From: DASXUL01 sp036504855
Lineage (GTDB): Bacteria > Armatimonadota > DTGP01 > JAKQQT01
Direction: 5' to 3'
Length of the DNA: 64,000 nucleotides
Assembly: GCA_036504855.1 (NCBI GenBank)
Contig: DASXUL010000089.1
Span: 1-64,000, forward strand
In this document: piece after piece, positions 43,501 to 53,300 of the stretch
Layout: every line of letters starts with the position of its first letter
How positions within the stretch are numbered: the stretch's first letter is position 1
Notes under the pieces: generated by a model
Seen by the model: only the letters and a program-made list of their open reading frames with translations
Told to the model about the DNA's origin: nothing
Database searches by the model: none
Program-made: the position numbers and the translations under genes

Positions 43501-46500
43501 GCGTAACTGGGCGGCGTTCCCAACCGTGCTGAACGGCGCCCAATCCGGCTCCGTCATCACCGCGGGGCGGGGCGCGCTCGCCGCGGCCGTGGACGGGTTC
43601 ACGATCCGCAACGGCAAGGCCGCGTCCGTCGGCGGCGGCATCCTCGTTCAGGCGGATGGCGTTACGATTGCGCACAACGTGATCGCCGCCAACGCCGCGC
43701 AGAACGGCGCCGGCCTCGCAGCCGTCAAGGCTTCCGTCGTCGTGGAGGACAACGCGTTCTGGGGCAACGCGGCGGACGCCAACGGCGGCGCGATTTTCCT
43801 CAATGGCGCCACGGCGACCATCACCAACAACACCATCGCCAGCAACAGCGCTACCGCGGGCGGCGGCGCCTACGGGACGGGCGGCAAGGCCGTCGTAACG
43901 AACAACATCATCGCCTTCAACTCCTCCGGCCTTGCGAACGACGCATCCGTAGGCGCGCCATTCACGGCGGCGAACCTGAAGTGCAACGACGTTTTCGGCT
44001 ACGGCGTGGACTACGCCAACGTAACGGATCAATCCGGCATCAACGGCAACCTCCATGTCGACCCGCAATTCTCCAACGCCGCCGGCAACTTCAGGTTGAA
44101 GCCCACATCGCTCCTCATCGACGCGGGCGACGATTACGCCGTGGCGGCGGGATCACTGGACCTCGCCGGCGGCCCGCGCATCCGCAGCGGCCATGTCGAT
44201 ATGGGCGCCTGTGAATCGGACGGCCCGCTGACGCCGTCGGGCCCATCACTCATTCGCGTTCGGGCCGATGGCAGCGACGCCAATGATGGCTCTTCGTGGC
44301 AGAGCGCAATGAAGAGCGTGCAAGCCGCCGTGAACGCGGTCCGCGTTCCCGGCGAGATCTGGGTAGCGGCCGGCACGTACGTGGGCCGCACCATCATGCG
44401 CCCGGGAATCGCGCTCTACGGCGGATTCGCCGGCGCGGAGACTGTCCGCGGCCAGCGCAACCCGAAGGCCAGCGTCTCCGTTCTCGACGGCGATGCGAAG
44501 GGTTCCGTGGTGGTGATCCCGATAGGATCGGACTCCGCTACCGTGGTGGACGGCTTCACGATTCGCAATGGCGCCACGCCTGGCAACTACTCCGTTTCGG
44601 GGAGCGCCATCCTGAGCGTGGGCGGATCGCCGCTCATCCGCGGCAACGTGATCACCGGCAATACGGTGACGAACGGAGGAGCCGTTTTCACGGACGGCGG
44701 AGCGCCGGCGATTACAGACAACGTGATCTCCGCGAATTCCGGCAGCGGCGTCGAAACCAACAACGCCTCCCCCGTCATTGAACGAAACGTCATCACGTCC
44801 AACGGAATCGGCATTCGTGTCTCGCGGGGTGCGGCGGCCGTCCGCGATAACATCATCGCCAATCACACCGGCGCGGGCGTCTCCATCTACCTCGCCGCCG
44901 TAACCCTGGATCGCAACCGCATCTCGCGGAACACGGCCTCTCTCGACGGCGCCGGCGTTTCCGCGACGAACGCAACGCTGATCGCTCGCGATAACGCGAT
45001 CTCCTCGAATCGCTTCGTCCCCAACGGATACCTGGAGGCGACCCGCGCCGCCGCCGGCGTCTATCTCGCTCAGTCCAACGCCACGCTCATCAACAACACG
45101 ATCGCCGGCAACGGAGGACTGGGCGGCGCCATCGAGTGCTTGCAGTCTACGCTGTCGGCCGTCAACAACATCATCGCCTTCAACGGCCGCGGCATCGTGC
45201 GACCGGATGGCGACACGAGCGCCCTAACGCTCAGCCACAATGACGTGTATGGCAACCTCAGCGGCGATTACGCCAACGTACCGGACGCCACCGGCGCGAA
45301 CGGCAACATCCAGGTGGACCCGCGATTCGCGGACATCGCCCACGGTGACACCCACATCCTGCCGGAATCGCCGGCGCGCGACGCCGGCGACGCGGCGGCA
45401 GACGCCGGGCCGACCGACATCGACGGTCAGCCCCGCATACAGGGCGGCCAGATGGACATCGGCGCGGATGAAAGCGATGGCCAGCCGCGCGTGACGGCGG
45501 CGCCCATCATACGCGTGAGTCCAACCGGAAACGATGCGAATGACGGCTCCGACTGGGGCCATGCGATGAAGACCATCCAGGCCGGCATCAGTTCACTCCC
45601 ATCCGGCGGAGACGTCTGGGTGGCGGGCGGTTCGTACAACGAGCGGCTGAAACTGGCCCCGTTCACCCATCTCTACGGCGGGTTCGCCGGAACCGAGACG
45701 GCGCGGGAACAGCGCGATTTCCGCGCGAACCGCACGGTTGTGGACGGCTCCAGCGACACGCTGCCGATCACCACGCCGGTCATCGACGTGCCCGAAGGTT
45801 CGCTCTACACCACCGTCGATGGATTCACCGCGTGCCTGGGCGGCAACGGCATCGTGGTGGAAGGCTCGGCCTCCGCCGTCATCGCCAACAACGTCGCCGC
45901 GAACAACTACGGCGGCGGCATCGCCGCAATCGACGTCGCCTCAGTGGATATCCTCAACAACGTGATCTCCGGCAACAGCATGACGCTGGCCGGGATACCC
46001 ACTTCGATTTCCGTCCTCGGCTGCTCGCTGTTTGTGTCGGGCTCCCGGGTGACCGTGGCGAACAACGTGGTTGTGGGCAACATCGCCTCGCCGGCGGTTC
46101 AGGTGTACGGCGATCAGGCCACTTTCGTCAACAACACAATCGCCGCCAACTTCGGCAGTGCGCTCGCGCTCCCGCCAAGCAACGTCGCCGTCGCCAACAA
46201 CATCATCGCCTTCAACGGTTCCGGCGTCTACCAGGACACTTACCATACGAGCGGCCTACCCGACGTGTGGTCGCACAACGACGTATACGGCAACCCAGGC
46301 GGGGATTTCGTGAACGTGGAGGGGCCGGCCGGCGCGGCTGGGAACCTGAACGCCGACCCGCGCTTCGCGGACCTGTCAACAGGCGATGCGCGCCTGATGC
46401 CGGACTCCCCATGCCGTGACGCCGGCGACACCGGTCGCGCCGTGAGCGCATTGGACCTAGGCGGCGCGCCCCGGGTGCAGGGAACCGCTGTTGACATCGG

Positions 46501-49165
46501 CGCTTTCGAGAGCGACGGGCAGCCCGTCTCCACAACGCGCCGCATCGTGCGCGTGAAGCCGGACGGCGCCGACGCCGGCGACGGCGCCACATGGGATACT
46601 GCCATGCGCACGATCCAGGCGGCGGCGCAAACCGGAGCGGAGGTCTGGGTGGCGGCCGGCACGTATCGGGAACACGTGAAGCTCGGCCCGTCTGCGGCTC
46701 TCTACGGCGGCTTCGCCGGATCTGAGGCGCAGCGAGATCAGCGCCGGCCCGGACATAACGAATCGATCATCGACGGCGCCCTGACGGGCACCTCGGTCAC
46801 TATCCGATCCGGCGGGTGCAGGGTTGTGGTGGATGGCTTCACCATCCGGAACGGCGTTGAGGGGGGGACGTGGGTGGCCGGCGGCGGTATCCTCGTGGAC
46901 TCGTCCACGGCCACCATTGCGAACAACCTCGTCACCGACAACGGCAACTTCCAGATGGCGTGCGGCATCCAGGTGCGCGGCGGCGTGGTGGACATCCTGG
47001 GCAACACCGTCCAGAACACCGTCGCTCAGCACGGCCCCGGCATCAGCCTGTCCTCCGCAACCGCCAACATAGCGGGCAACCTGATTCGTTGGAACGGCGA
47101 CGGCGGCATCCAGACGAATGGAGGGACCGTGTCTGTTACGGATAATGTCATCCGTGAGAACGGCGGCATGGGCAAGGCCATCACGATGTACAGCAGCGGT
47201 TCCGTCCTCCGCAACATCATCGTGGACAATGATGGTCGATACGCCGGCGGTATCGAGTCAACCGGCGAGGACGTCATCATCGCCGACAACCTCGTGGCGT
47301 GGAACGACACGGATGATCGCCCTGCCGGCATTATCGTTGGCGGCAAGAACTCCGTGGTGGCCAACAACACGATCGTCGCCAATACGTGCTCGAACAGCGC
47401 CATCGCCCTCGCCGCCAGCGATGGAGTGCTGGTGGTGAACAACATCATCTCGGGCAATACCACGTATTCCACATACCCCGCCATCAGCGCTCCCGCGTCG
47501 TCATTCCGGAACAACCTCGTCTTCGGTAATACCCTGGACTTCTCGGGAACCGATCTCGTTGGAGCGAACGGCAACGTCCGGCAGGATCCGCTATTCGCTA
47601 ACGCGGATCTCGGCGACTTCCGTCTGCGAGAGGGCTCGCCCGCCATTGATAGCGGCGACGATAGCGCGCTGCCGCTTCTGGGCGCCACGGACCTGTATGG
47701 GCAACCGCGCATGCAGGGCAGCCATGTAGATATGGGCGCCCTGGAGTCCAACGGCCTACCGCCCGACACCATCCCGGCGATGCGAATATACGTGGCTCCC
47801 GGCGGCGATGATGGTGCGGACGGCAGCTCGTGGGGCGCCGCCAAGCGGACCATCCAATCCGCCATCAGCGCCGTCCGTTCACCTGGTGGCGCTGAGGTGT
47901 GGGTTGCCGCCGGCTCCTACGCGGGCAACGTCACCCTGTACGGCAACGTCAGCCTGTATGGCGGGTTCCGGGGTGACGAGACGGAGCTCGCCCAGCGCGA
48001 CGTGCGCCACTACCAGAGCGTAATCATCAGCAGCAGCGGCGATGCGGTCTACCGGAACGGAGGCGTGGGCCTATCGGTCATCGATGGGTTCCGGATCCAG
48101 CACGCCGAGTACGGCATCTACGCGTACCGGGCGAAGGTTACCGTCTCGAACAACACGATCGTCGGCCCGAACGCGGCCAACAGCGTCGGCGCCGGAAGCG
48201 GTGTTCTGTTGTACGACACATCCGGCGCGGTAACGGGCAACGAAGTGTTCGCCAGCGGCGGCGATGGCATCTCATCCGTCTCCGCCGACGGCCTGGGAAC
48301 AGGCTTCCCGGCGACGATCCGCGGCAACTCCGTTCACGACAATCTCGGCCGGGGCATTACGTGCAGCACGGCATTCACCATCGCCGGAAACACGGTGCGC
48401 GCCAACGGCCGCAGTGGGATCTACGTAAACGGCACGGGGCTGGTGGCCGGCAACTCCATCACGGCGCAGAAGAAGCCGTCGTACTACGAGGCCTCCGGGA
48501 TCAACGTCGCCGGAGGGGACGTAACGCTTGCCAACAACCTCGTGGCCGGGTGCACCGGCAGCGGTTCCGGAGTGGCGCTCAGTCTCACCGGGAACGTGCG
48601 GGCCGTCAACAACACCATCGTCAACAATGCCTCTGATACGCCCGGGCAAGGCGTCATCTCCGGTTCCTCCGGCTCCTTCGCGTTCACGAACAACATCGTG
48701 ACCTTCAACTCCGGCGGCTTCCAGGCGGGCTCGGAGCAGGCCGCCTTTTCCTTCCAGAGCAACGATTCATGGGCTAACGGGACCTCGGCCTATGTCGGCA
48801 TAACGGATCCAGTCGGGGGAAACGGCAACATCTCCGCCGATCCGCTCTTCGCGGACGCGGGCGCGGGCGATTTCCGCCTCTCGACCGGCAGTCCGTGCAT
48901 TGATGCGGGCCGCGTGGTCAGCATCCTGGATGGCCTGGACGACATCACGGGCGCCCCGCGCATCCAGGGCGCCACGGTGGACATGGGCGCCTACGAGTTC
49001 GGTACTGCTCGCCCGTATTCGCTGGCGGATGTGGCGGCGGCGTTGCGGTCAGCGGCCGGGCTTGACATAACGTCGGCGGATGACATGGCTCGCCTCGACC
49101 TCGACCGATCCGGGTCGATCACCGCGGCGGACGCATGCCTCGTCCTTCGGAAAGCCACCCCGTAG
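37580..49165 (+). CDS. Giant secreted ten-unit beta-helix protein with dockerin-like tail
   Basis: A 3861-aa exported protein. GTG at 37580 follows GGAGGAATG and opens a signal peptide (LLAPLVRLFPILMLLLAAG); the upstream GTG at 37550 lacks this. Ten units of about 320-460 aa follow. Each begins with a VSPTGDDANDGSDW-like block, EVWVAAGTYxE and LYGGFAGTE motifs, continues as parallel beta-helix rungs (SNNVI, NNTI, NNII, NAFSG-type) and ends with a PRFA...FHIQPDSP...GD...DGQPRIQG.HVDIGADESDG block. The end (SLADVAAALRSAAGLDITSA ... DLDRSGSITAADACLVLRKA) is a dockerin-like domain with one intact calcium loop. No active site is certain. It is likely a surface or polysaccharide-binding fibre (inference). 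The gene stands alone with its own terminator. Confidence 0.88.
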   Translation: MVRLLSVRRLLAPLVRLFPILMLLLAAGSPPARAAVIYVWSHATGAADGASWGSAFTTVREGLNAAQPGDEIWVAADAYREQVSLKDRVALYGGFAGTETARDQRSWNQHSTTILDPTNDRVLVTAPAGVGRQAVMDGFTLMSGEPALLCDGGSPTVRHCTFHNNFAYSGSTNDDKGGALACRNGAAPRISNCLFAINTATLGGALYCASSSPELVNNTFVQCTDHSASGGPSGGAIYITGAVAAPVFVNNIVTHCGLVAMDAAAPGQATFRNNLFYSNSTSTSGGPASTFLNLPDPTGANGNISGDPKFASYGHANYHIQADSPARNAGDNAAVMPEESDIDGQSRIQGDTVDIGMDESDGTTYDDPALIIHVRPDGNDALDGRTWATAQKTPSLAAAGLYLGDELWVAAGVYTSGGLHLPSGVGLYGGFAGNEETRDSRDPVKNGVTIAAPISASGGPQASPTVVDGLTVDCSRSSQYGLQILGGWSNVRRNTFRDLTNTSRGALQIAGSASVVQGNTFLRNRSSNGGAVYVASSLDGGQTGYGVLALTLVDNVFDGNSASDGGAVYLNGANATVANNVFLRNTGTRGGALFSSSGALKLTNNTIVASGFPGAGGSSGAVALLGSTAATIVNNVFAYNSIVFGVNGAAPVIAHNGFYRNATYLYNSAAVPPSTDGNLSADPRFADIPHGDFHIQPDSPLRDAGDDAVVSAGDVDVDGQPRIQGGHVDIGADECDGSIRPAGPQSIIRVSPTGDDANDGSDWTKAKKTVQAALTAAGADGSEVWVAAGTYSELVSVPAFVSLYGGFAGTEVERNQRDPRANVSTLDGALSGPIVTLRNPAALGVDGFTLTRGRPQSGGASAVLCSGAMAAIANNVITDCVAPAILLNSGASPAIRGNSLRAVAAPASGSSSAIYAVAGTAPLISENIVSGSAVTCIQMLGGGLIATNTLAMSTSSAAAIILGSASTSPVVNNIIAMGNGYGVAGGANAPGLVRRNCIYGNRMGAYSGFSYAAGTDTNLIANPRFANVPAGNFHIQPDSPCVNAGEDASVIPGDTDMDGQPRIQGAHVDIGADESDGANWPGFVVYVRTDGDNANDGRTWAAAKQTVQAAIDAAFAAGGGEVWTAGGSYVEQITLKSGVELYGGFAGTETLRAQRDTAKNASILEGDHKSPVVKATTGIGADAVLDGFTIQNGGSQYLPTAKGAGLNITSASPIIRNNVITGNAASVGGGIYVASGAPLIEGNTFSGNLAGQGAAIYLAASGNAVIRNNTMTGNTARGSSASGAGIYSLSASPVISGNTLRDNHATNPSTVSGSGVNGGGIFVNKGTVEITRNVISGNEATTGGGGLYVAGATGTIFANAISGNFASTGGGLMLNAAAPQVANNIISGNGAASGGGLYLMVASPALVNNTVAGNSAPDGGALYLAASSNPAIANNILAWNTSGVFGVSGAAPTFRSNILYGNAAYSVRNVPDPTGANGNLAVDPRLAAPAFGAVHIQPDSPARDAGDASAALGDVDVDGQARIQGGGVDIGADESDGTVWTAAPPVVRVSPAGSDANDGSDWSHAKLTVKAALSAAASQGGGEVWAAAGIYSEQVTVAPFVHLYGGFSGRETVLKQRDFRRRASVLDGGGVGPVVTLQSGAYGTVSGWTVRNGQVALQTAPYSGGGIHVAYSGALVADNIIVGNSAPSGGGVGVDHGCPTITRNQFIANGTPDSTLGGAVSLGTGTTARLVDNTFIGNAGTYGAAIFTYANGSVIANNTISRNPSLSTGTAVYVIRDQRNPAATVAVTFANNIVEGSYAGLSVSDGSGTGVIARNNCMWANKTNYAGITDPTGQSGNFTANPLLADPDSGNLHIQPLSPCVGAGDAGVISAGDQDIDGQARIQGAGVDIGADESDLTLWKNELRVLRVSLTGDDANDGASWAKAKRTIQAAVEAFGPEGGEAWIAAGVYNERVTLRPYVRLLGGFQGIEGLASQRNWAAFPTVLNGAQSGSVITAGRGALAAAVDGFTIRNGKAASVGGGILVQADGVTIAHNVIAANAAQNGAGLAAVKASVVVEDNAFWGNAADANGGAIFLNGATATITNNTIASNSATAGGGAYGTGGKAVVTNNIIAFNSSGLANDASVGAPFTAANLKCNDVFGYGVDYANVTDQSGINGNLHVDPQFSNAAGNFRLKPTSLLIDAGDDYAVAAGSLDLAGGPRIRSGHVDMGACESDGPLTPSGPSLIRVRADGSDANDGSSWQSAMKSVQAAVNAVRVPGEIWVAAGTYVGRTIMRPGIALYGGFAGAETVRGQRNPKASVSVLDGDAKGSVVVIPIGSDSATVVDGFTIRNGATPGNYSVSGSAILSVGGSPLIRGNVITGNTVTNGGAVFTDGGAPAITDNVISANSGSGVETNNASPVIERNVITSNGIGIRVSRGAAAVRDNIIANHTGAGVSIYLAAVTLDRNRISRNTASLDGAGVSATNATLIARDNAISSNRFVPNGYLEATRAAAGVYLAQSNATLINNTIAGNGGLGGAIECLQSTLSAVNNIIAFNGRGIVRPDGDTSALTLSHNDVYGNLSGDYANVPDATGANGNIQVDPRFADIAHGDTHILPESPARDAGDAAADAGPTDIDGQPRIQGGQMDIGADESDGQPRVTAAPIIRVSPTGNDANDGSDWGHAMKTIQAGISSLPSGGDVWVAGGSYNERLKLAPFTHLYGGFAGTETAREQRDFRANRTVVDGSSDTLPITTPVIDVPEGSLYTTVDGFTACLGGNGIVVEGSASAVIANNVAANNYGGGIAAIDVASVDILNNVISGNSMTLAGIPTSISVLGCSLFVSGSRVTVANNVVVGNIASPAVQVYGDQATFVNNTIAANFGSALALPPSNVAVANNIIAFNGSGVYQDTYHTSGLPDVWSHNDVYGNPGGDFVNVEGPAGAAGNLNADPRFADLSTGDARLMPDSPCRDAGDTGRAVSALDLGGAPRVQGTAVDIGAFESDGQPVSTTRRIVRVKPDGADAGDGATWDTAMRTIQAAAQTGAEVWVAAGTYREHVKLGPSAALYGGFAGSEAQRDQRRPGHNESIIDGALTGTSVTIRSGGCRVVVDGFTIRNGVEGGTWVAGGGILVDSSTATIANNLVTDNGNFQMACGIQVRGGVVDILGNTVQNTVAQHGPGISLSSATANIAGNLIRWNGDGGIQTNGGTVSVTDNVIRENGGMGKAITMYSSGSVLRNIIVDNDGRYAGGIESTGEDVIIADNLVAWNDTDDRPAGIIVGGKNSVVANNTIVANTCSNSAIALAASDGVLVVNNIISGNTTYSTYPAISAPASSFRNNLVFGNTLDFSGTDLVGANGNVRQDPLFANADLGDFRLREGSPAIDSGDDSALPLLGATDLYGQPRMQGSHVDMGALESNGLPPDTIPAMRIYVAPGGDDGADGSSWGAAKRTIQSAISAVRSPGGAEVWVAAGSYAGNVTLYGNVSLYGGFRGDETELAQRDVRHYQSVIISSSGDAVYRNGGVGLSVIDGFRIQHAEYGIYAYRAKVTVSNNTIVGPNAANSVGAGSGVLLYDTSGAVTGNEVFASGGDGISSVSADGLGTGFPATIRGNSVHDNLGRGITCSTAFTIAGNTVRANGRSGIYVNGTGLVAGNSITAQKKPSYYEASGINVAGGDVTLANNLVAGCTGSGSGVALSLTGNVRAVNNTIVNNASDTPGQGVISGSSGSFAFTNNIVTFNSGGFQAGSEQAAFSFQSNDSWANGTSAYVGITDPVGGNGNISADPLFADAGAGDFRLSTGSPCIDAGRVVSILDGLDDITGAPRIQGATVDMGAYEFGTARPYSLADVAAALRSAAGLDITSADDMARLDLDRSGSITAADACLVLRKATP
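37685..49000 (+). repeat. Ten tandem coding units of the giant protein
   Basis: Unit starts, judged from the conserved RVSPTGDDANDG-like block, are 37685, 38690, 39818, 40829, 42215, 43292, 44249, 45506, 46544 and 47780. Unit lengths run from 957 to about 1386 bp, all in frame. The differences come from the number of beta-helix rungs, while the opening and closing blocks stay nearly constant. Confidence 0.8.
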
Positions 49166-49193
49166 CCCAGGCCCAACGTCAGGCTCGCACTCC

Positions 49194-49234
49194 ACGCGGC
49201 GGAGGATGCCGGAACAAGGCGTCCTCCGCCGCGT
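49194..49234 (+). terminator. Intrinsic terminator after the giant gene
   Basis: A 17-bp stem (49194-49210 with 49218-49234, one T-G pair), 7-nt loop, then CTTTTC. It lies 28 bp after the stop codon. Confidence 0.85.
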
Positions 49235-49314
49235 CTTTTCATCTCAGAATCCCCGCGGAGGGGGCCGCCCGCGGGGCCGATCGGTTCGAGCATTGGGCGC
49301 CGGGGCCCGTCATG

Positions 49315-49354
49315 CGCAGTGGGGGCGCATCCCGGCGGATGCGCCCCCACTGCG
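49315..49354 (-). terminator. 18-bp perfect hairpin between convergent genes
   Basis: 49315-49332 pairs perfectly with 49337-49354 around CGGC. It ends 22 bp from the thioredoxin gene stop and probably terminates it, though no T-tract follows; it may also protect the RNA end. Confidence 0.6.
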
Positions 49355-49376
49355 GAATCTGAAACAGCCGCCCATG

Positions 49377-50054
49377 TTACGTCCTCGTCTTGACGGCCTT
49401 CATGTATTTGGCGGGATCCTTATCGAACTTGGTCTTGCAGCCGGGGCAGCAGAAGAGATATGTCTTGCCCTGGTAGATACTCCGCGGCGTGTCATTCGTG
49501 ATCTTGGCGATCGTCTCGCCGGTGACCGGGCACTTGGCGGCCGGCTTGGCGTTGGACGGCGCCGGCGCGACGGAGCAGGCGTAAGCCGCAGATTTCTTGC
49601 GGGCAGCGCGAAGCTCGTTCAGGAAGTTGGCCGGAGGCGCATAGCCAACCAGGCGATGGACCTCCTCGCCCTGGCGGTTCAGGAAGAGGATGGTGGGGTA
49701 GCCCTTCACTTCATACTTCTTCGCGAACTCCTTGCCGCCTGCGTCCTTCTCCGGGTTCAGCTTCACGGCAATGAAGTCCCTCTTCACCGCATCGGCCACG
49801 CCCTGCTCGGAATAGGCGCCTGAATCCAGCTTACGGCACCAGTAACACCAGTCTGTGTACACGTCCACCATGACCAGCTTGCCGGACTCACCGGCTTCGG
49901 CGATGGAGGCATTCAGGTCCGAAGAGAACCGGACTTTCGTCGGGATTGGGGGCGCAGTGGGATGCTTCTCGGCGGCCCTGGGGGCAGCAGCGAAGATCAT
50001 GGCGCTCAGGAAGGCGGCGACAACGGCCGGGCCCTTCCGCGGCAGCTTTGTCAT
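49377..50054 (-). CDS. Secreted thioredoxin-fold protein fused to a YHS-like metal domain
   Basis: A 225-aa exported protein. After a signal peptide (AVVAAFLSAMIFAAAPRAA) comes a thioredoxin-7/DsbD-gamma-like domain with the redox motif C70-YW-C73 (TDWCYWCRKL) and cis-proline region KGYPTILFLN. Residues about 170-225 form a YHS-like domain: KCPVTGETIAK ... LFCCPGCKTKFDKDPAKYM. YHS domains are linked to metal binding, often copper. The combination suggests extracytoplasmic disulfide reduction with metal binding. AAGGAGACACCC precedes the chosen ATG. No redox partner is nearby. Confidence 0.87.
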   Translation of the reverse strand: MTKLPRKGPAVVAAFLSAMIFAAAPRAAEKHPTAPPIPTKVRFSSDLNASIAEAGESGKLVMVDVYTDWCYWCRKLDSGAYSEQGVADAVKRDFIAVKLNPEKDAGGKEFAKKYEVKGYPTILFLNRQGEEVHRLVGYAPPANFLNELRAARKKSAAYACSVAPAPSNAKPAAKCPVTGETIAKITNDTPRSIYQGKTYLFCCPGCKTKFDKDPAKYMKAVKTRT

Positions 50055-50261
50055 GGGTGTCTCCTTGTCCAACTGGTCCGTGGCCCTGGCGATGCAGGCC
50101 GCGGCGATTGCTCGTACACCCATCATGGCAGGCTGGCGGCGCCTGAGGGAAGGCTCAGACGGCGCTACGCCGCGATGGGAGCCTCGAGGCCAACGTCGGG
50201 CTCCCCACGCGGCGTATGCCATCCATCTGGTGACGCCGCCGCGCATTGCGTTACGACGTCT

Positions 50262-50313
50262 CTCTCCGGAGCGTGGGGTCGAGTTGATCTCCTCGGCCCC
50301 ACGCTCCGGAGAG
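50262..50313 (-). terminator. Terminator-like hairpin after the discoidin/dockerin gene
   Basis: A 17-bp perfect stem (50262-50278 with 50297-50313) with an 18-nt loop, 12 bp after the stop. No T-tract. Confidence 0.6.
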
Positions 50314-50324
50314 CGATTCGATCG

Positions 50325-53300
50325 TCACAGGTTGAAGAGGCCGCGGTCGATGCGAACGGCATCCAGAATCGTGATCTTCTGGTCGCCGTCGCGGTCCAAC
50401 CGGGCCAGGTCGGCAGGCGTGACGGCTGTCAGGCCGGCGGCGATCTGAAGCGCGCGTTGAACATCCGCCACAGATGGGACAGGCGTTGCAACGGCAACGT
50501 TGGCGGCCTGAACCTCCCAGATGCCCAAGTAGTCTCCCTTGTGCCCGGTCAGCGTGAGGCGGACGAAACGGGCAGATTGGGCCGCGAATGAGATGGCATC
50601 TACCTGGCGCCTCCCGTCGGGGAGATCGGCCGGGTAGCCGCCGGTGGCGTTGGCGGTTTGGTAGACGCTGGTGTAGTTGGCGCCGTCCGTGGAAAGGTCG
50701 ATGGAGTATTGGCCGCTGACATCCACGTTGTGGTTGGCCGCGACGTCGGTGTACCAGCTCACCACGGCCTGGTTGACCGTTTTGACCGACCCGAGGTCGG
50801 TGGTGATGTGCACCGGGTTATCCGCGTTCACCACGGGGGCGGGCGAAGCGTCGCCGATGAGGTCCGACTCCCAGTGCGTTGTGAAGTTGCTGTCTCCAGC
50901 GAGGGCCGGCGGATTGGCGGCAGTCGTCAGATCGGGTCGGTCTGACGAGGCCGACGTCACGAGGTTCGGCGAGCTGTCTCCAAGCACCAGGGTTGGCCCG
51001 GCTGTTCCGGCGCCAGGGATGATGGTATACGCGGCGGAAACCGGGATAACCGTATTTCCCGCTCCGGGCTTGTGAGCGCTTATCCGGTAGGATCCAGCGC
51101 GCGGAAGCTGAAGCCGGTATACGCCGCCTTCATCCGTCAGAGCGTACGAATTCCCATCCGGATGCACACCCACGTAAGCTCCAGCCACCGGATTTCCGGC
51201 TTTGTCCACCACCTTCCCCTGAATGGTTACCGGCAAGCTCTCGACTTTCAGTTCGTAGATGTCGAAGTGGGTGCCGAAACCGAGGTACTTGTCCAGGTAG
51301 ATCTCCAGGTAGCGGCCGGAGACCGGCTGCAGCGCTGGCGAACCGACGATATCCGTGTAGGCCACGAAGGTCGGCGTGGCGTGGAACCGGTTGCCGATGC
51401 TCTGGCCGGAATCGTACAGAAGCGAGCCATAGACGGCGGCCTGGGTGTAGGTGAAGTCGTCGGGGTTCGTGGGAGGCGGGGTGTCGCTGACGCGCAACTG
51501 GTAGTGGTCTGGCCGGGAGTCGGTGGCCAGCAGGATGATCTGATCGATGAACTTGTAGTTGATCGTCTGTCCGAGGTCGAGGACCACGAACTGCGGATGG
51601 TCATACCCGCGTGGGTTGGTTCCGGCTGGCGTTGTGGCGTCCGAGGCCCATCTCGGGTTGATGCCATCCACCAGGTTCTCCGGGGCGTACGTGGGGTCCA
51701 GGATGCTGGAGAAGGCGACCACGGGTTTGCCGAGCGCGATATCCACGGTAGCGGGCTGGTCGTACACGATCTCGGTGAGGCTGGTAGCCGGTTGCAGCGG
51801 CACGTTCTTGCTGGCCAGGACGTGGTCAACAACGGTTCCGCTGTCCGGATACGCTTGCACAACGTAGCTCGTGCCAGGCTGCGGCTCGAACGAGAGCGAC
51901 CAGTTTCCGAGCGCATCCGTGTTGGTGGAGGTGATCGGGAGATTCAGTCCGTTGGTGGCGGATTCGCGAACCCCCACCATGTAGTTGCCAAGCGGCGTCA
52001 CATTGCCGGCGCTGTCCGGGGAGGTGTGCAGAGTGCCGCGGAACACCGGCAACTGGATGCGGTGAACGGATACGTCGTCCCAGTACACGTGGTTACCGGC
52101 GGGAAGCAGCGTACCGTACAGGCGGATCTGGAGGAAATGGTTGTCGGCTTCGGCGGGCACGGTGTAGTCATAACTGATCTTCGTCCAGTCGAACGTGCCG
52201 CTCAGGGCCAGTTGCAGACCGGCGTTCACGAAGTCGAGGCTGGAGGGGTCGTCAGAGGCGAGGTCCGGGCGGATGCGGAGGATCGCCCTACCGCCAAGCG
52301 TGGAGCCGGAATCCTGCGTCTTCTTCACCCACGCCGTGATGCGATAGGTGCCTCCGGCCACTTCCGGGATGGTGGGCCCGGCGCCCCGATTGTCGGTATT
52401 CACGGCGCCTGGCGTGGACCCTTCGGGTTCCCATGCGAGGTTGGCGCTGCTGGAAGCATCGTATGGCCCCACAATCTCCACCGCTCTGGAACCGGAATGA
52501 GCGTTGGACGAGATGTACCGCCATCCCGGCGCGTACAACTCGGCGTTGGGATCTACCGTGAGAGAGCCAAGATAGTCGCGCCGGTACCAGCCGAGCGGCT
52601 TTAGTGCGGGCGCGGCGGGGTCCGGCGTTTCGAAACCGCCGTTGGTCACCAGTTCCGGCGCCACAAGGGCCAGGTTCTGCACGGTGGTCGCGTCGGCCGT
52701 GAGAGTCACCGAATAGGTTGCCGTCGTGTACGCCACGGCGGAGGCGGCAATGGTGTAGGTCCCCGGGTCCAGATATAGCTGGTAGGCTCCGGTGGTGTTG
52801 GTGGGGGGGAGGACCAGCGGCGTGCCGCCGCCAGTCGGGGTAACGGTGATGTTGGCGCGCGGAATGGGGCCGGTTGTAGCGGCATCGATCGCGAAGCCCT
52901 TCAGCACGGCTTTGCCCGGAGGCTTCGGAAGCTCCTCCTCCGTGGCGTCGGCGCCAATGGTTGCCGTGATGCTATCCGCGAACCCATTCGCGGCCACGTA
53001 AATCCAGTCTGCCTGCGGATCGCTGGGCGGGGAGCCGCCGCCGCCGGATCCCGTGAGACCCACCTTTCCGGCGCCAAACCAGAGCGCAGCATCGGCCGGC
53101 GCCGCCTCATACTGGAAGCCGCGCGGTTCAAGGCCGCCGCTTGAGAAGGCCTTGCCCTGAATGTCGGTGCTCGCCCCGGAACCGGTCACCTTGAGGACGG
53201 CGAAGTTCCATGCGGCGCCGGCCTGCGTGTAGTTGTAGAACGTGCCGATGGGCGCATAGTCGGGCGGCGCGCCAGGCGTGGATGTTCGGACGATGAGTCC

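Noticed and set aside
37685..49000. CRISPR-like or DNA satellite repeat
   Set aside because: The repeats are long, in frame and diverged, and they encode beta-helix units.
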